From contig NZ_JANYME010000002.1 in assembly GCF_026616895.1 (NCBI RefSeq), positions 1 through 64,000 of the forward strand: a stretch of DNA of 64,000 bases. Direction: 5' to 3'. Origin of the DNA: Campylobacter sp. MG1 (GTDB lineage Bacteria > Campylobacterota > Campylobacteria > Campylobacterales > Campylobacteraceae). The notes beneath the pieces are model-generated. The model was not told the DNA's origin, ran no database searches, and saw only the letters and a list, made by a program, of their open reading frames with translations. This document shows, one piece after another, positions 7,962 to 16,969 of this stretch (position 1 is the stretch's first letter; every line of letters starts with the position of its first letter). Both the position numbers and the translations under genes were made by a program.

Positions 7962-10312
7962 TTATAACTCCTTTTATCAAAATCATAACCTTGAATTTTC
8001 GCCGCTCTTATATACCACTCAAGCTCGTTAAACAATCTTCTAAACTCTTTTATATCTTCTTCATCACTTGGCAAAGAAGCAAAGCCGTGTATAAAAAGCG
8101 TATTAATCTTCGCATAAATTTCGTTGATTTTTTCTACGTAATAGCCTATTTTTGGCACAAAAATCTCGCTTTCATTAGCACCTGAATAAAGCTCTAAAGC
8201 CTTTTTTATATTTTCTTGCATAGCAACAGGCTCTTTAAAATACACTATATTTCCATAAGGTTTAAGCCCATTTAAGACCCTATTAGTCCTAGAAAACGCC
8301 TGAATTAAATTTGCATATTCTAAAGTTTTATCTAAATATAAAGTATTTACATATTTTGAATCATAACCAGTTAGCATTTGATTTACAACGATTAAAATAT
8401 CTAGCTTATCATCATCTTTTATACTTTTATAATGCTCTTTGTGTGCTAATCTTGCTGCAATGTCCTTTTTAAATTCTCCATCATCAATTCTTAAACTTTT
8501 ATGAAACATAGCATTATAATCGCTTATAATCTCATGCAATGCTTTTCCTTTATCCACTACAAATGCGTAATTTTCATCAATATTTGTATCAAAAAGTGTC
8601 GTAATTTTTAAATCATGCAATCCTTTATTTTTATAATCTTTAAAAATTCTATAATACTCTATCGCATCAGGTATCGAGCTTACCGCAAAAATAGCATGAA
8701 AATACCTATCAAATTTATAGCTTTTATGAGATTTTGAAAATCTAGAAAAATCACTTAAAATCTCTTTTACTACATTTATTTTCCATTGTGTATTTTCAAA
8801 ATAATCCGTCTCTTTTAGTTTTGCTTCGGTTGTTTCATCATCAAAATCATACCAACTAGCATCATTTAATATTTTTGCTTTTTTATCCCTAATATCATCA
8901 TAATTAATCTTTTGAACTAAATTAAACCTTAAAATATTTTCATCTCTTAAGCCATCTTTTATAGTGTAACGATGAAGCTCATTTCCAAAAATATTTTTAG
9001 TTTCATTGTCAAATTTTGAATTCTCTTTAAAAATCGGCGTCCCTGTAAAACCAAAAAACATAGAATTAACAAAGACTTTTTTAATATCACTTAACATTTC
9101 TCCTGAAGTTGAGCGATGTGCTTCATCTATTATAAAAACTATTTTTTTAGTATCTTTACTCATTGATTTTGATAATTTTTGCATTTTTTGAATAGAAGTT
9201 ATTATTAGCTTTTCTCTTTCTTTAGGGTTTAGCTTACGCTTTAAATCCCTTATGTTTTCGGTATTTAACACCCCATCATCATAGCTAAAAGAACAATATT
9301 CTTTAAAAGATTGATCATTTAACTCAACCCTATCTACTAAAAACACCACTTTATCCACATTCTTAAGCTCATTTACAAGTTCAGCTGCTTTGTAACTTGT
9401 CATAGTTTTACCTGAGCCTGTGGTATGCCATATAAAGCCACCTAAATTAAAATCTCCTAAATGATTTTTAACAACTTCTAAAATCATTTTAGCCGCATAA
9501 TATTGATAACTTCTTAGAATTATTAAACTTTTATCAGCACCTTGGACTATTGAATATTTGCTTACTAATTCGTGAGCTAGTGGTATTTTTAGCATTGAAT
9601 TAGCTAAATCTATATAATTTTTTAAATGCTCATTATTTTTTTTCGCCCAACAAAACCTAAATGACTTATTAAACTCACTATCATTAGTATTAGCAAAATA
9701 CCTACTATCATTAGGGGTCATTATTACAAAAATTTGCACCAAATTCATAAGCCCCTTACTAAATAGCCCTTCATTTTTGTATTTTTTGAGTTGATTATAA
9801 GCTTCTTCTAAATTTTTATCATCTTTTTTAAGTTCTATATGATAAAGTGGCAATCCATTGATAAGCAAAAGCACATCACCACGCCTATCTTTTAGCATAT
9901 CATCAAGCTTTTTAAATTTCGGTTGTCTTGCGATTTGATAAATAGTGCGACCACTTGCAATTTCATCTTTATTAAAGATTATAAGAGTTATTTCTTTACC
10001 ATTATTTTTAGTATCACTTGGATTATCCCTTGTGATTGTTATAGTGCCTTCTTTTAACATTCTTGCTATTTCATAAGGAGATTTTCTAAAATGCTCTAGG
10101 ATTTTATTTATTTCCTTTTCGCTTAATTCTACGCCGTTTAGCTTAGCACTCTCGCTATTGTTTGCAAAGACAATTTTAGCAAAATTATCCACTAAATCCT
10201 GCTCACTTGGGCTCATTAAAACATTAGCAAAACTATCATTTTGCCAACCATTTTTCTCTAAAGCTTTAATTAAATCGTTTTCAAACTCTAATTCACTTAC
10301 AAAACTATACAT
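7958..10312 (-). CDS. hsdR: Type I restriction enzyme subunit R, main part
   Basis: A 784-residue nuclease and translocase subunit that cleaves DNA far from unmethylated type I sites. The N-terminal nuclease has Asp146 and Glu160-x-Lys162 (GDVLLL then YHIELKK). Helicase domain 1 has Walker A HTTGSGKT near 296-303 and DEAHRS at 396-401; a TGTPIF motif follows. Domain 2 has VNQMLTGYDSKYVNTLYLDK and QAFSRTNR. The frame stops right after the DFDKRSYK region, where other HsdR proteins continue into a helical domain; that domain is encoded by the next frame. It begins directly after hsdS (hsdS stop at 10313). Activity depends on whether the two pieces assemble. Confidence 0.88.
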   Translation of the reverse strand: MYSFVSELEFENDLIKALEKNGWQNDSFANVLMSPSEQDLVDNFAKIVFANNSESAKLNGVELSEKEINKILEHFRKSPYEIARMLKEGTITITRDNPSDTKNNGKEITLIIFNKDEIASGRTIYQIARQPKFKKLDDMLKDRRGDVLLLINGLPLYHIELKKDDKNLEEAYNQLKKYKNEGLFSKGLMNLVQIFVIMTPNDSRYFANTNDSEFNKSFRFCWAKKNNEHLKNYIDLANSMLKIPLAHELVSKYSIVQGADKSLIILRSYQYYAAKMILEVVKNHLGDFNLGGFIWHTTGSGKTMTSYKAAELVNELKNVDKVVFLVDRVELNDQSFKEYCSFSYDDGVLNTENIRDLKRKLNPKEREKLIITSIQKMQKLSKSMSKDTKKIVFIIDEAHRSTSGEMLSDIKKVFVNSMFFGFTGTPIFKENSKFDNETKNIFGNELHRYTIKDGLRDENILRFNLVQKINYDDIRDKKAKILNDASWYDFDDETTEAKLKETDYFENTQWKINVVKEILSDFSRFSKSHKSYKFDRYFHAIFAVSSIPDAIEYYRIFKDYKNKGLHDLKITTLFDTNIDENYAFVVDKGKALHEIISDYNAMFHKSLRIDDGEFKKDIAARLAHKEHYKSIKDDDKLDILIVVNQMLTGYDSKYVNTLYLDKTLEYANLIQAFSRTNRVLNGLKPYGNIVYFKEPVAMQENIKKALELYSGANESEIFVPKIGYYVEKINEIYAKINTLFIHGFASLPSDEEDIKEFRRLFNELEWYIRAAKIQGYDFDKRSYK

Positions 10313-11557
10313 TTATTCTCCTTTAAAAATTTTTTCTAATAAAGCAAGTTTTATTTGCTTTAATTTGCTTAATTTTTTTTCATATAAATTTATACTTTCA
10401 TCTAAAGCTTTAAACAATTCCCCGATTTTTTCTTGCTCTTTTAAACTTGGGAGTTTTACTTTTATACAACTAAATTTAGAAATTGAAAGCGTAAATCTAG
10501 TATTACCTTGAGCTAAGTTATAACATTGTTGCAAAAAATTATTATGCTTAAAAACTTGTCCTGCAAAAGTATTGTTTAGATTAATTTTAGGTCTTAAACG
10601 CATTAAATGATAACTATATAAAACATTATTTAAATTTTCTAAAATAACAGATGAATGCGCTATATCGTCAGGGGTTTCAGATGATGGAGTAAATAATATA
10701 TCTCCATATTTCAAATCAAAACTTTTTAATTCATTTTCAGTAGCTGAAGTAATTGCAAAATTAAAATTATTAGTAATATAACTATTTTTATAAACATCCA
10801 TATAATTTAATAATTTAACAATTTTTTCACCTTTTACAATGATTTTATCTACACTACTAGTTTTTAATTCTCCTATATTTCCTAATTCAAATTCCTGCCA
10901 TTTTTCGCTAAAAGTTTTAAAGCGTAGTTGTGGGTGAATTTCGTATGTTTTAGTAAAAAGTTTATCAAGTAAAGCCTTTTTGCTTTGCTTTAGCTTTGAG
11001 ATTTTTAATTCAGTTTTATTTATACTCTCATCTAAATTTTTAAACAATTCTCCGATTTTCTCTTGTTCTTTCAAACTCGGGAGTTTGATTGATAACTCCA
11101 TAGTTTTCCTTGGCGATATATTAAACCTTGAAATACCTTGAGCAAGTTTTATCATTTGCTGTCTAAATGATTTACTTCTTAAGCTATATGATAAAAACTT
11201 AAAATCTATATCAACTTTTAATCTATAACCAAAACAAAAACTATTTAAATAAACATTATCTAAGTTATATAACCAAACTGAACTCATACCTACTTCTTCT
11301 GGAGTTTCTGAAGAAGTAGTAAAAAATACATCTCCATATTTAATTTTATTTTGTGAGTTATCAATTTCTATTTTTTCTAAATTTTCAATATCTACAAATG
11401 AATTATTAAAAATATTTAAATACGGGATATATCTTGCATTTCCATATCCAAAATCTTCTTTAGTTTTACCACTTAATCCTGTAAAAGTTTCTCCTATATT
11501 TCCTAATTCAAATTCCTGCCATTTTTCGCTAAAGCCTTTAAATCTTAGTTTTCTCAT
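10313..11557 (-). CDS. hsdS: Type I restriction specificity subunit S
   Basis: A 414-residue DNA-recognition subunit with the usual two target-recognition domains, each followed by a conserved helical spacer. Half one begins RKLRFKGFSEKWQEFELGNIGE and its spacer contains LPSLKEQEKIGELFKNLDESIN. Half two begins near residue 207 with LRFKTFSEKWQEFELGNIGE and repeats the spacer. Both halves hold a YGDxxFTxSSETPxx segment. The two half starts share a 45-bp identical DNA repeat in frame, a substrate for recombination that could swap or delete a recognition domain. The start is four bases after the HsdM extension stop, with AAGG upstream. Confidence 0.9.
   Translation of the reverse strand: MRKLRFKGFSEKWQEFELGNIGETFTGLSGKTKEDFGYGNARYIPYLNIFNNSFVDIENLEKIEIDNSQNKIKYGDVFFTTSSETPEEVGMSSVWLYNLDNVYLNSFCFGYRLKVDIDFKFLSYSLRSKSFRQQMIKLAQGISRFNISPRKTMELSIKLPSLKEQEKIGELFKNLDESINKTELKISKLKQSKKALLDKLFTKTYEIHPQLRFKTFSEKWQEFELGNIGELKTSSVDKIIVKGEKIVKLLNYMDVYKNSYITNNFNFAITSATENELKSFDLKYGDILFTPSSETPDDIAHSSVILENLNNVLYSYHLMRLRPKINLNNTFAGQVFKHNNFLQQCYNLAQGNTRFTLSISKFSCIKVKLPSLKEQEKIGELFKALDESINLYEKKLSKLKQIKLALLEKIFKGE
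10868..10912. repeat. 45-bp direct repeat in hsdS, copy in half two
   Basis: Identical over 45 bp to 11489-11533. The spacing of 621 bp is a multiple of three, so crossing-over would leave hsdS in frame with one recognition domain removed, or exchange domains with another allele. Confidence 0.9.
11489..11533. repeat. 45-bp direct repeat in hsdS, copy in half one
   Basis: Partner of 10868-10912. It encodes the SEKWQEFELGNIGE segment at the start of the first recognition domain. Confidence 0.9.
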
Positions 11558-11561
11558 AGCC

Positions 11562-12410
11562 TTATCCTAAGATTTTTATAAGCTCATTTATGGCTTTTTG
11601 CTCGTTTATATCAGCATCTAGTTCAGCTAAAAGCTCACAAACTTTCGCATTGCTTTGCTTTAAATCATTTTCAATTTCGCTTAAAGTATCTTTATAAATA
11701 TCATTTAAAGCCCTTAGTTTGTTTGCTATCTCATCACACATTACATTAAACATATCTAACAAATTGCTTATAATAGGCTCTATCCAAATGGTATTTAGCA
11801 AGGTTTTTATCTCATCTATATTTAGCTCATCTTGTTTTTTACTTGATTTTATATCAAGCTCTTTTGCGTAAGTATTGTATGATTTTTTAGCGTTTTCATA
11901 ATCTTTTAGTTTTTCGTTAATTTTGATTATATTTAGCTCATCAATATCTAATGTGGCTTTGCTAATCATCTTATATTCAGCTTTTATTAACTTTTCATCT
12001 AAATCGCCGTTGTCTTTAAAGTAGCTTTCGTCTAATTCATCTTTAAGCTCGTTTAATTCTTGATAGATTTCTTCTTTATGATTTGCTAGGTTTGATAATT
12101 CTTGTAATTCGGAGCTAAAAAATTCGTTTTTGATAATCTCTAAATCTAAGGTTTTGCTAAATTCTTTTAAGCTTGTTCTTTGAATGCTATCTATATCGTT
12201 TAAAATCCCCCCCCCCGTTCTATCAATTAGTTTTTGATATATTTTGTATTTATCAAAAAGCTCGTAATTATTTGCAATTTGTTCTAGTGGTTCATTTAAG
12301 GTATTTTCAATTTTATTAATATCAATTAAGTCTAAATTATCAATTAAATTTATTTTTAAAAAATCTTTATAATTATTTAGCTCGGTTTTATAGTTTAGCT
12401 CATAGTTTTT
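11562..12410 (-). pseudogene. HsdM C-terminal extension, out of frame with hsdM
   Basis: Read in one frame this stretch encodes NYELNYKTELNNYKDFL, then LFDKYKIYQKLIDRT, three glycines from the poly-G tract, and a coiled-coil tail ending AINELIKILG at 11562. It matches the long C-terminal part of the ~800-residue HsdM group: the YDVYQxLMDYW-like motif, then an EIKTLL / KLRALNDIYKDTL / VCELLAEL tail. It is one base out of phase with the 545-codon hsdM frame. One added A in the A5 run at 12406-12410 would join them as KDIKNYELNYK into a protein of 823 residues. Its first internal ATG is at 11969. I read it as a disrupted gene end rather than a separate gene. Confidence 0.7.
12207..12216 (-). repeat. 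G10 homopolymer tract (phase-variation type)
   Basis: Ten Cs on the plus strand, ten Gs in the coding strand of the hsdM extension. At ten bases the surrounding extension frame is continuous (one G in ACG plus three GGG codons). A change by one base would cut off the last 200 residues. Confidence 0.9.
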
Positions 12411-14032
12411 ATATCTTTTGAGTTTAAAATCTGCTCTTTTAAATTTGAAAAATCATTAAATCTTAAATACTCATCATCATAGTTTGCAAAAATATCATTT
12501 TGTAAGCTTTTTAAACTATCAAAATATTTTTTATCTAAATCCTTTTTAGGTATGCCACCAAACATTAAAGCATTAAAATCTAGCTCTAAATCATCAGTTT
12601 TATTTATGTATCTTGTTATGTTTAGATTATAATTATTATTAATTACTTCATCTTTGCTTACAAGTCTTGCAAAATTTGTTTGATTTTTCCTTGCTACTAT
12701 ACAATCAAAAATCTTTTTTATATTTGATGCTTGGAGTTTGTTTTTCTTGCCATCTTTTATGAATTCATTACTTGCATCAATAAATAAAATATCGCTAGTT
12801 CTATTTATATCGTTCGTTAAAAACATAACTATGGTTGAGATACCAGTGCCATAAAAAATATTTGCTGGTAGCCCTACTATTGCATAAATATGGTTATTTT
12901 CAATTAAATTTTTTCTAATCTCTTCTTCAGCTCCACTTCTAAATAAAACCCCGTGTGGTAAAACTATCCCCATTAATCCGTTGTTTTCTAAATGATAAAG
13001 TGAATGCTGTAAAAATGCAAAATCAGCCTTTTTATTAGGTGCTAAACCATATCTAAATCTTGGATCACTTGTAGCATTATCTCTTTGCCAATTAGCTGAA
13101 TATGGAGGATTTGCTGCTATTGCATTTACCCTTAAAGCATCACCATTTTCACAAGGCCAATCTCTTAACAAAGTATCGGCGTTTTTAAGGCTTATAAGAT
13201 TTACAGGAGTATTTGTCATAATTAAATTCATTCTTGCTAAATCATAAGTTGTTTGCATTAACTCTTGCCCATAATAATGTATCTTTATATCTTCTTCATA
13301 ATGCTTTTTAACGGCTTTTCCCATGGTAATAAGCAAACTTCCAGAGCCACAAGTTGGATCATAAAGCTTAATTTCCTTGCAAGTATCTTTTAAATAATTA
13401 GCTATTACTTCAGAGATTAGAACTGATACTTCGTGTGGAGTATAAAACTCACCTGCTTTCTTACCTGCATTACTTGCAAACATAGATATTAAATACTCAT
13501 AAATATAACCAACTAAATCAAAATCTTTTTGTATGCTAAAATCTAAATCCTTGAAAATAAAAGCGATTTTTTCAATTTTTGTGCTAATTGCTGAATTGTC
13601 CTTGCCTAAAATATTGATATTATTTCTTAGTTGTCTAAAAATATTTTCATAGGTTGGATTATTTTTAGCACATTCTTCAAAAAAATCTAAAGCTTTACTT
13701 AGCGTTTCAACTTTTAATCCAGTCCTATCGTCAATCCAAGCTTTATAAGAATATTCATAAGGTATAAAATATCCATTTTCGTTACAACAAAGTTTAACTA
13801 ATAATTCATCTTTAATACTTTCAAAATCAAATTCTTTTAAATCTTTCGTAACAGCCTTATAATCATCTAAAGTAACACCTTGTTTTATCATAAAGCTAAA
13901 CAAATTATCCGATAAAAATTTATAAAATAAAAATCCTAAAATGAAATCTTTATAATTATTTGCATCTACCTCGCCCCTTAGCTCTTCAGCTGTTTTCCAA
14001 ATTTTATTTGCTAATTCTTGCTTAGTCATCAT
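12395..14032 (-). CDS. hsdM: Type I methyltransferase subunit M, frame ends early
   Basis: The 545-residue frame contains the N6-adenine methyltransferase of a type I system. A helical N-terminal domain is followed by GEFYTPHEV near 195-202, the SAM-binding YDPTCGSGSLL at 224-234 and the catalytic NPPY at 308-311. Then come GIVLPHGVLFR, LPANIFYGTGIST and NNYNLNITRYI. The end DIKTMS is followed by TAA at 12397-12395, whereas relatives of this group go on for about 280 residues; that sequence is found downstream in another frame. The core methylase is complete; what is missing is the extension that may contact HsdS. It is the first gene of the operon hsdM-hsdS-hsdR, starting 86 bases after the hugZ-like gene. 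Confidence 0.88.
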   Translation of the reverse strand: MMTKQELANKIWKTAEELRGEVDANNYKDFILGFLFYKFLSDNLFSFMIKQGVTLDDYKAVTKDLKEFDFESIKDELLVKLCCNENGYFIPYEYSYKAWIDDRTGLKVETLSKALDFFEECAKNNPTYENIFRQLRNNINILGKDNSAISTKIEKIAFIFKDLDFSIQKDFDLVGYIYEYLISMFASNAGKKAGEFYTPHEVSVLISEVIANYLKDTCKEIKLYDPTCGSGSLLITMGKAVKKHYEEDIKIHYYGQELMQTTYDLARMNLIMTNTPVNLISLKNADTLLRDWPCENGDALRVNAIAANPPYSANWQRDNATSDPRFRYGLAPNKKADFAFLQHSLYHLENNGLMGIVLPHGVLFRSGAEEEIRKNLIENNHIYAIVGLPANIFYGTGISTIVMFLTNDINRTSDILFIDASNEFIKDGKKNKLQASNIKKIFDCIVARKNQTNFARLVSKDEVINNNYNLNITRYINKTDDLELDFNALMFGGIPKKDLDKKYFDSLKSLQNDIFANYDDEYLRFNDFSNLKEQILNSKDIKTMS

Positions 14033-14118
14033 TCTCCTTTAAAATTTTTATTTTAATAATATTAATTTATTATTAATAAAAAATATATAATTAAAAAATC
14101 TAAATTTATCTTGGTATT

Positions 14119-14610
14119 TTATTTATTAAATTTATGTGGAGAATTAATATTTGCTAAATGTGTTTTATTGTTTTCATCTATATCATAAGCCATACCAAAA
14201 CCTTTAACAAATCTACCACTTTTAATAATTAATTTAACAAAATGAAAATCTTGCATATTATAAAAAATATCTATGTTTTCATCATTTTGTTGTTCTTTTA
14301 AAAGAGAGAATAATCTATTAAAATCATCATCTCTATTTAAGATTTTTGCATTTACTTTATACCTTAATCTAATTCTTGCAAAAATCGTTTTAGCCTTGCT
14401 TTCATCTTGCAAAAACATAATTTCTACTTTATTAGGATTAAATTTTAAAGCATTAAAATGCTCCACAACTTCGCTTATAAAAATATACATATCATTACCA
14501 TCAAAAATAATAGGAGCATAAGAACTAATTGCATTACCATTATTGTCAATACTTGCTATTACCACGCTTTTAAAACTTTTTTTAAAAGTATCAATATCTA
14601 AATCTATCAT
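14119..14610 (-). CDS. HugZ-like heme utilization protein
   Basis: A 163-residue split-barrel protein of the HugZ/ChuZ family, which binds or degrades heme for iron supply. The N-terminus (FKKSFKSVVIASIDNNGNAISSYAP) and the segment IKSGRFVKGFGMAYDID match the family core. The end SPHKFNK keeps a histidine near the C-terminus, where HugZ places its heme ligand. C. jejuni ChuZ is about 250 residues, so this one lacks an N-terminal region. It is the last gene of the ten-gene minus-strand run, 27 bases after mscS. Heme oxygenase activity is inferred from the family only. Confidence 0.65.
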   Translation of the reverse strand: MIDLDIDTFKKSFKSVVIASIDNNGNAISSYAPIIFDGNDMYIFISEVVEHFNALKFNPNKVEIMFLQDESKAKTIFARIRLRYKVNAKILNRDDDFNRLFSLLKEQQNDENIDIFYNMQDFHFVKLIIKSGRFVKGFGMAYDIDENNKTHLANINSPHKFNK

Positions 14611-14637
14611 TACAATATTACTCTTTTTAATTCTAAA

Positions 14638-15417
14638 TTATTTACAAAGCAATGCTTCGTTAATTTGCATTAAAGCTCTATCATAGTTTATATTTTCAAC
14701 CCATATTTGAATACTAATTTCTATATCAGCATCATTAATGTTTTTTACTCCGATAAAAATAGCTGGTTCTTTTAAAACTAAATCACAATTATTTAAAATG
14801 TTTAATAATTCTTTTCTACTCTCGCATAATTCTTGTGGTTTAATAATTTTTGACAAATCAATCCTTCTAATTTTTTCACGAGAATAATTATAAATATTAT
14901 CGCTTACAACCTTTGAATTTGGCACTATTATATTTATATTATCATTAGTTCTAAGAGTAGTAGAAAACAAACTAATATTACTAACAAAACCCTCTCCAGC
15001 CCCTAATTTAACATATTCTTTTAATTTAAAAGGTCTAAAAATTACGAGTAAAACTCCAGCTGCAATATTTGATAGTGTTTCTTTAAAAGCAAATGATATA
15101 GCAAATGATGTCGCTGTAAATAAAGCTACAAAAGATGTAGTATTTACACCTAAATTATTAAGCATAGCTAATATCCCAAATACTAAAATAGTTATTTTTA
15201 TTAACTTAACTAAAAATATAACTAATGTTTCATCAATTCTAGCCTTTGTTAATGCTATATCTAATGCTTTTCCAACTATTTTCATAATAATAAAAGCAAT
15301 TAAAAGAATAATCAAAGAACCTAAAATTTTAAAACCATATGTTACAAATAATGTTTGATAATCAAAACTATTTATTGGAGTATCAATCATTTTATTTAAG
15401 ACACTTTTTTCTTCCAT
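14638..15417 (-). CDS. mscS: Small-conductance mechanosensitive channel (MscS family)
   Basis: A 259-residue membrane channel that opens on osmotic downshock. Three membrane segments lie in residues 25-125; the pore helix region AISFAFKETLSNIAAGVLLVIFRPFKL at about 105-132 is the family hallmark and is followed by the beta domain (EGFVSNISLFSTTLRTNDN, PNSKVVSDNIYNYS). The C-terminal alpha/beta cytoplasmic domain is present. Length is close to E. coli MscS (286). It follows comM by 20 bases and belongs to the same transcription unit. Confidence 0.88.
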   Translation of the reverse strand: MEEKSVLNKMIDTPINSFDYQTLFVTYGFKILGSLIILLIAFIIMKIVGKALDIALTKARIDETLVIFLVKLIKITILVFGILAMLNNLGVNTTSFVALFTATSFAISFAFKETLSNIAAGVLLVIFRPFKLKEYVKLGAGEGFVSNISLFSTTLRTNDNINIIVPNSKVVSDNIYNYSREKIRRIDLSKIIKPQELCESRKELLNILNNCDLVLKEPAIFIGVKNINDADIEISIQIWVENINYDRALMQINEALLCK

Positions 15418-15437
15418 AAATTTCCTTAAAACATAAA

Positions 15438-16958
15438 TTATCTTTTTCTATATCTAAAAGAAAGCGCTATTTTAATATCCTTGCTATTTATAATAATTCT
15501 TTCATCAAAATCAGCAATACTCCTAGCTACTTTTAAAACCTTATTAGTAGCTCTTGCACTAAGCTCATAAGTGCTTATGGCTTTATTTAAAATGTTTTTT
15601 GCGTCATCATCTAAAATACAAAATTTTTTAATATCTTCATCACTTAATTTTCCATTAAATTCATCTTGCTTTCTTATAGATTTTTGAAAAATAAATGCTT
15701 TTAAAATATCATTAGCTAATTCTTCGCTTGAGTATAAAGCTGTAGCATTAGAACCAACCTCATCCATAGCTACATATAAATCAATTCTATCATAAATAGG
15801 CTGAGAAATTTTGTTCTTATATCTTATAATATCTCTTTCATAACAAGTACAAGTTTGTTCTTTTTTGAATAAATTTCCACAAGGGCAAGGATTAAGTGCT
15901 GATATAAATAAAAATTTAGTTTTATATGTAGTTTTTGAATTTACCCTAGAGATATTTATTTTATTATCTTCTAATGGCTCTCTTAAACTTTCTATAATTT
16001 TTTTATCAAAATATGCAAATTCATCAAAAAACAAAACGCCATTATTAGCAAGTCCTAACTCACCTATCTTTGCATTTTGTGTCCCTCCACCTAAAATTGA
16101 GCTGATTGTACTAGAACGATGGGGAGAACGAAAAGGTCTTTGTGGTGTAAAATCAAGACTATCTTTATTAAAGCTTTTATAAGCATTAGTTTCTAAAATT
16201 TCATCAATACTAAGTGGTGGCATAATATAACTAATCCGCTTAGCACACATACTTTTACCACTTCCAGGTGAGCCTTCTAGCATTAAATTATGCATTCCAA
16301 GTGCGGCTATTTTACACGCTAAAATAGCTTGATTTTGACCTTTAATATCTTTAAAATCAAATGGATAGTTTGTGTTTTTGATATAAGTTTTATCATTAAT
16401 TTTTAATAAATTTAAAAATATACTCTCATCATAATGAATTCTAAATTTATCTTTATTACTACTTTTAAAAAATTCTATAGCTTCATCTAAATTATTTACT
16501 GCGTAACATTCTAAATTATATATCAAACTAGCTTGTTTGCTTAATTCTTTAGGTATCAATACCTTTGAATTAGGCTTAAAACTCGCTAAAAACAATAAAA
16601 TAGAAAACATAATAGCTGTGCTTTTTACACTTTTATCAAGTCCTAATTCACCGAATACAAAAAAATCATTATCAATATTTTCATCATTATAAAAATATAT
16701 AAGCAAAGCTATTGCTAAATCAAAATATGAGCCATTTTTTGGAGTATCTGATGGACTTAAATTTATAGTAATTTTCTTAGGTGGTAAAGAAAAATCATCT
16801 AAATTTGCAAAAGCTGCTTTAATCCTATCAACACTTTCTTTTATGCTAGTGCTAGGTAATCCAACTATGCTAAAAGCTGGTAAGCCTTTAGTAATCATAG
16901 CCTCTATATTAATTTCATAAAGTTTATCTATAAAAATAGCTGATTTTATTGAATTCAA
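15438..16958 (-). CDS. comM: YifB/ComM-family AAA+ ATPase
   Basis: A 506-residue protein made of an N-terminal Lon-protease-like domain (residues 1-170, INLSPSDTPKNGSYFDLAIA) and a magnesium-chelatase-type AAA+ domain. Walker A is GSPGSGKS near 230-237, Walker B is GVLFFDEFAYFD near 307-318, then ALNPCPCG with Zn-like cysteines and a C-terminal helical domain. ComM is a hexameric branch-migration helicase that helps integrate donor DNA in natural transformation, a trait known in Campylobacter. Eleven bases separate it from thrB. Confidence 0.88.
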   Translation of the reverse strand: MNSIKSAIFIDKLYEINIEAMITKGLPAFSIVGLPSTSIKESVDRIKAAFANLDDFSLPPKKITINLSPSDTPKNGSYFDLAIALLIYFYNDENIDNDFFVFGELGLDKSVKSTAIMFSILLFLASFKPNSKVLIPKELSKQASLIYNLECYAVNNLDEAIEFFKSSNKDKFRIHYDESIFLNLLKINDKTYIKNTNYPFDFKDIKGQNQAILACKIAALGMHNLMLEGSPGSGKSMCAKRISYIMPPLSIDEILETNAYKSFNKDSLDFTPQRPFRSPHRSSTISSILGGGTQNAKIGELGLANNGVLFFDEFAYFDKKIIESLREPLEDNKINISRVNSKTTYKTKFLFISALNPCPCGNLFKKEQTCTCYERDIIRYKNKISQPIYDRIDLYVAMDEVGSNATALYSSEELANDILKAFIFQKSIRKQDEFNGKLSDEDIKKFCILDDDAKNILNKAISTYELSARATNKVLKVARSIADFDERIIINSKDIKIALSFRYRKR

Positions 16959-16969
16959 AAACCACCTTC

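Noticed and set aside
7955-7972. Programmed -1 frameshift to make one-piece HsdR
   Set aside because: No X-XXY-YYZ slippery heptamer at the junction; re-initiation with AGGAG fits better.
10158-10511. 117-codon plus-strand frame across the hsdS/hsdR junction
   Set aside because: Composition is that of a complement strand of Lys/Leu-rich genes; hsdS and hsdR are clear.
15865-16182. 105-codon frame opposite comM
   Set aside because: Shadow frame; the comM AAA+ domain explains the sequence.
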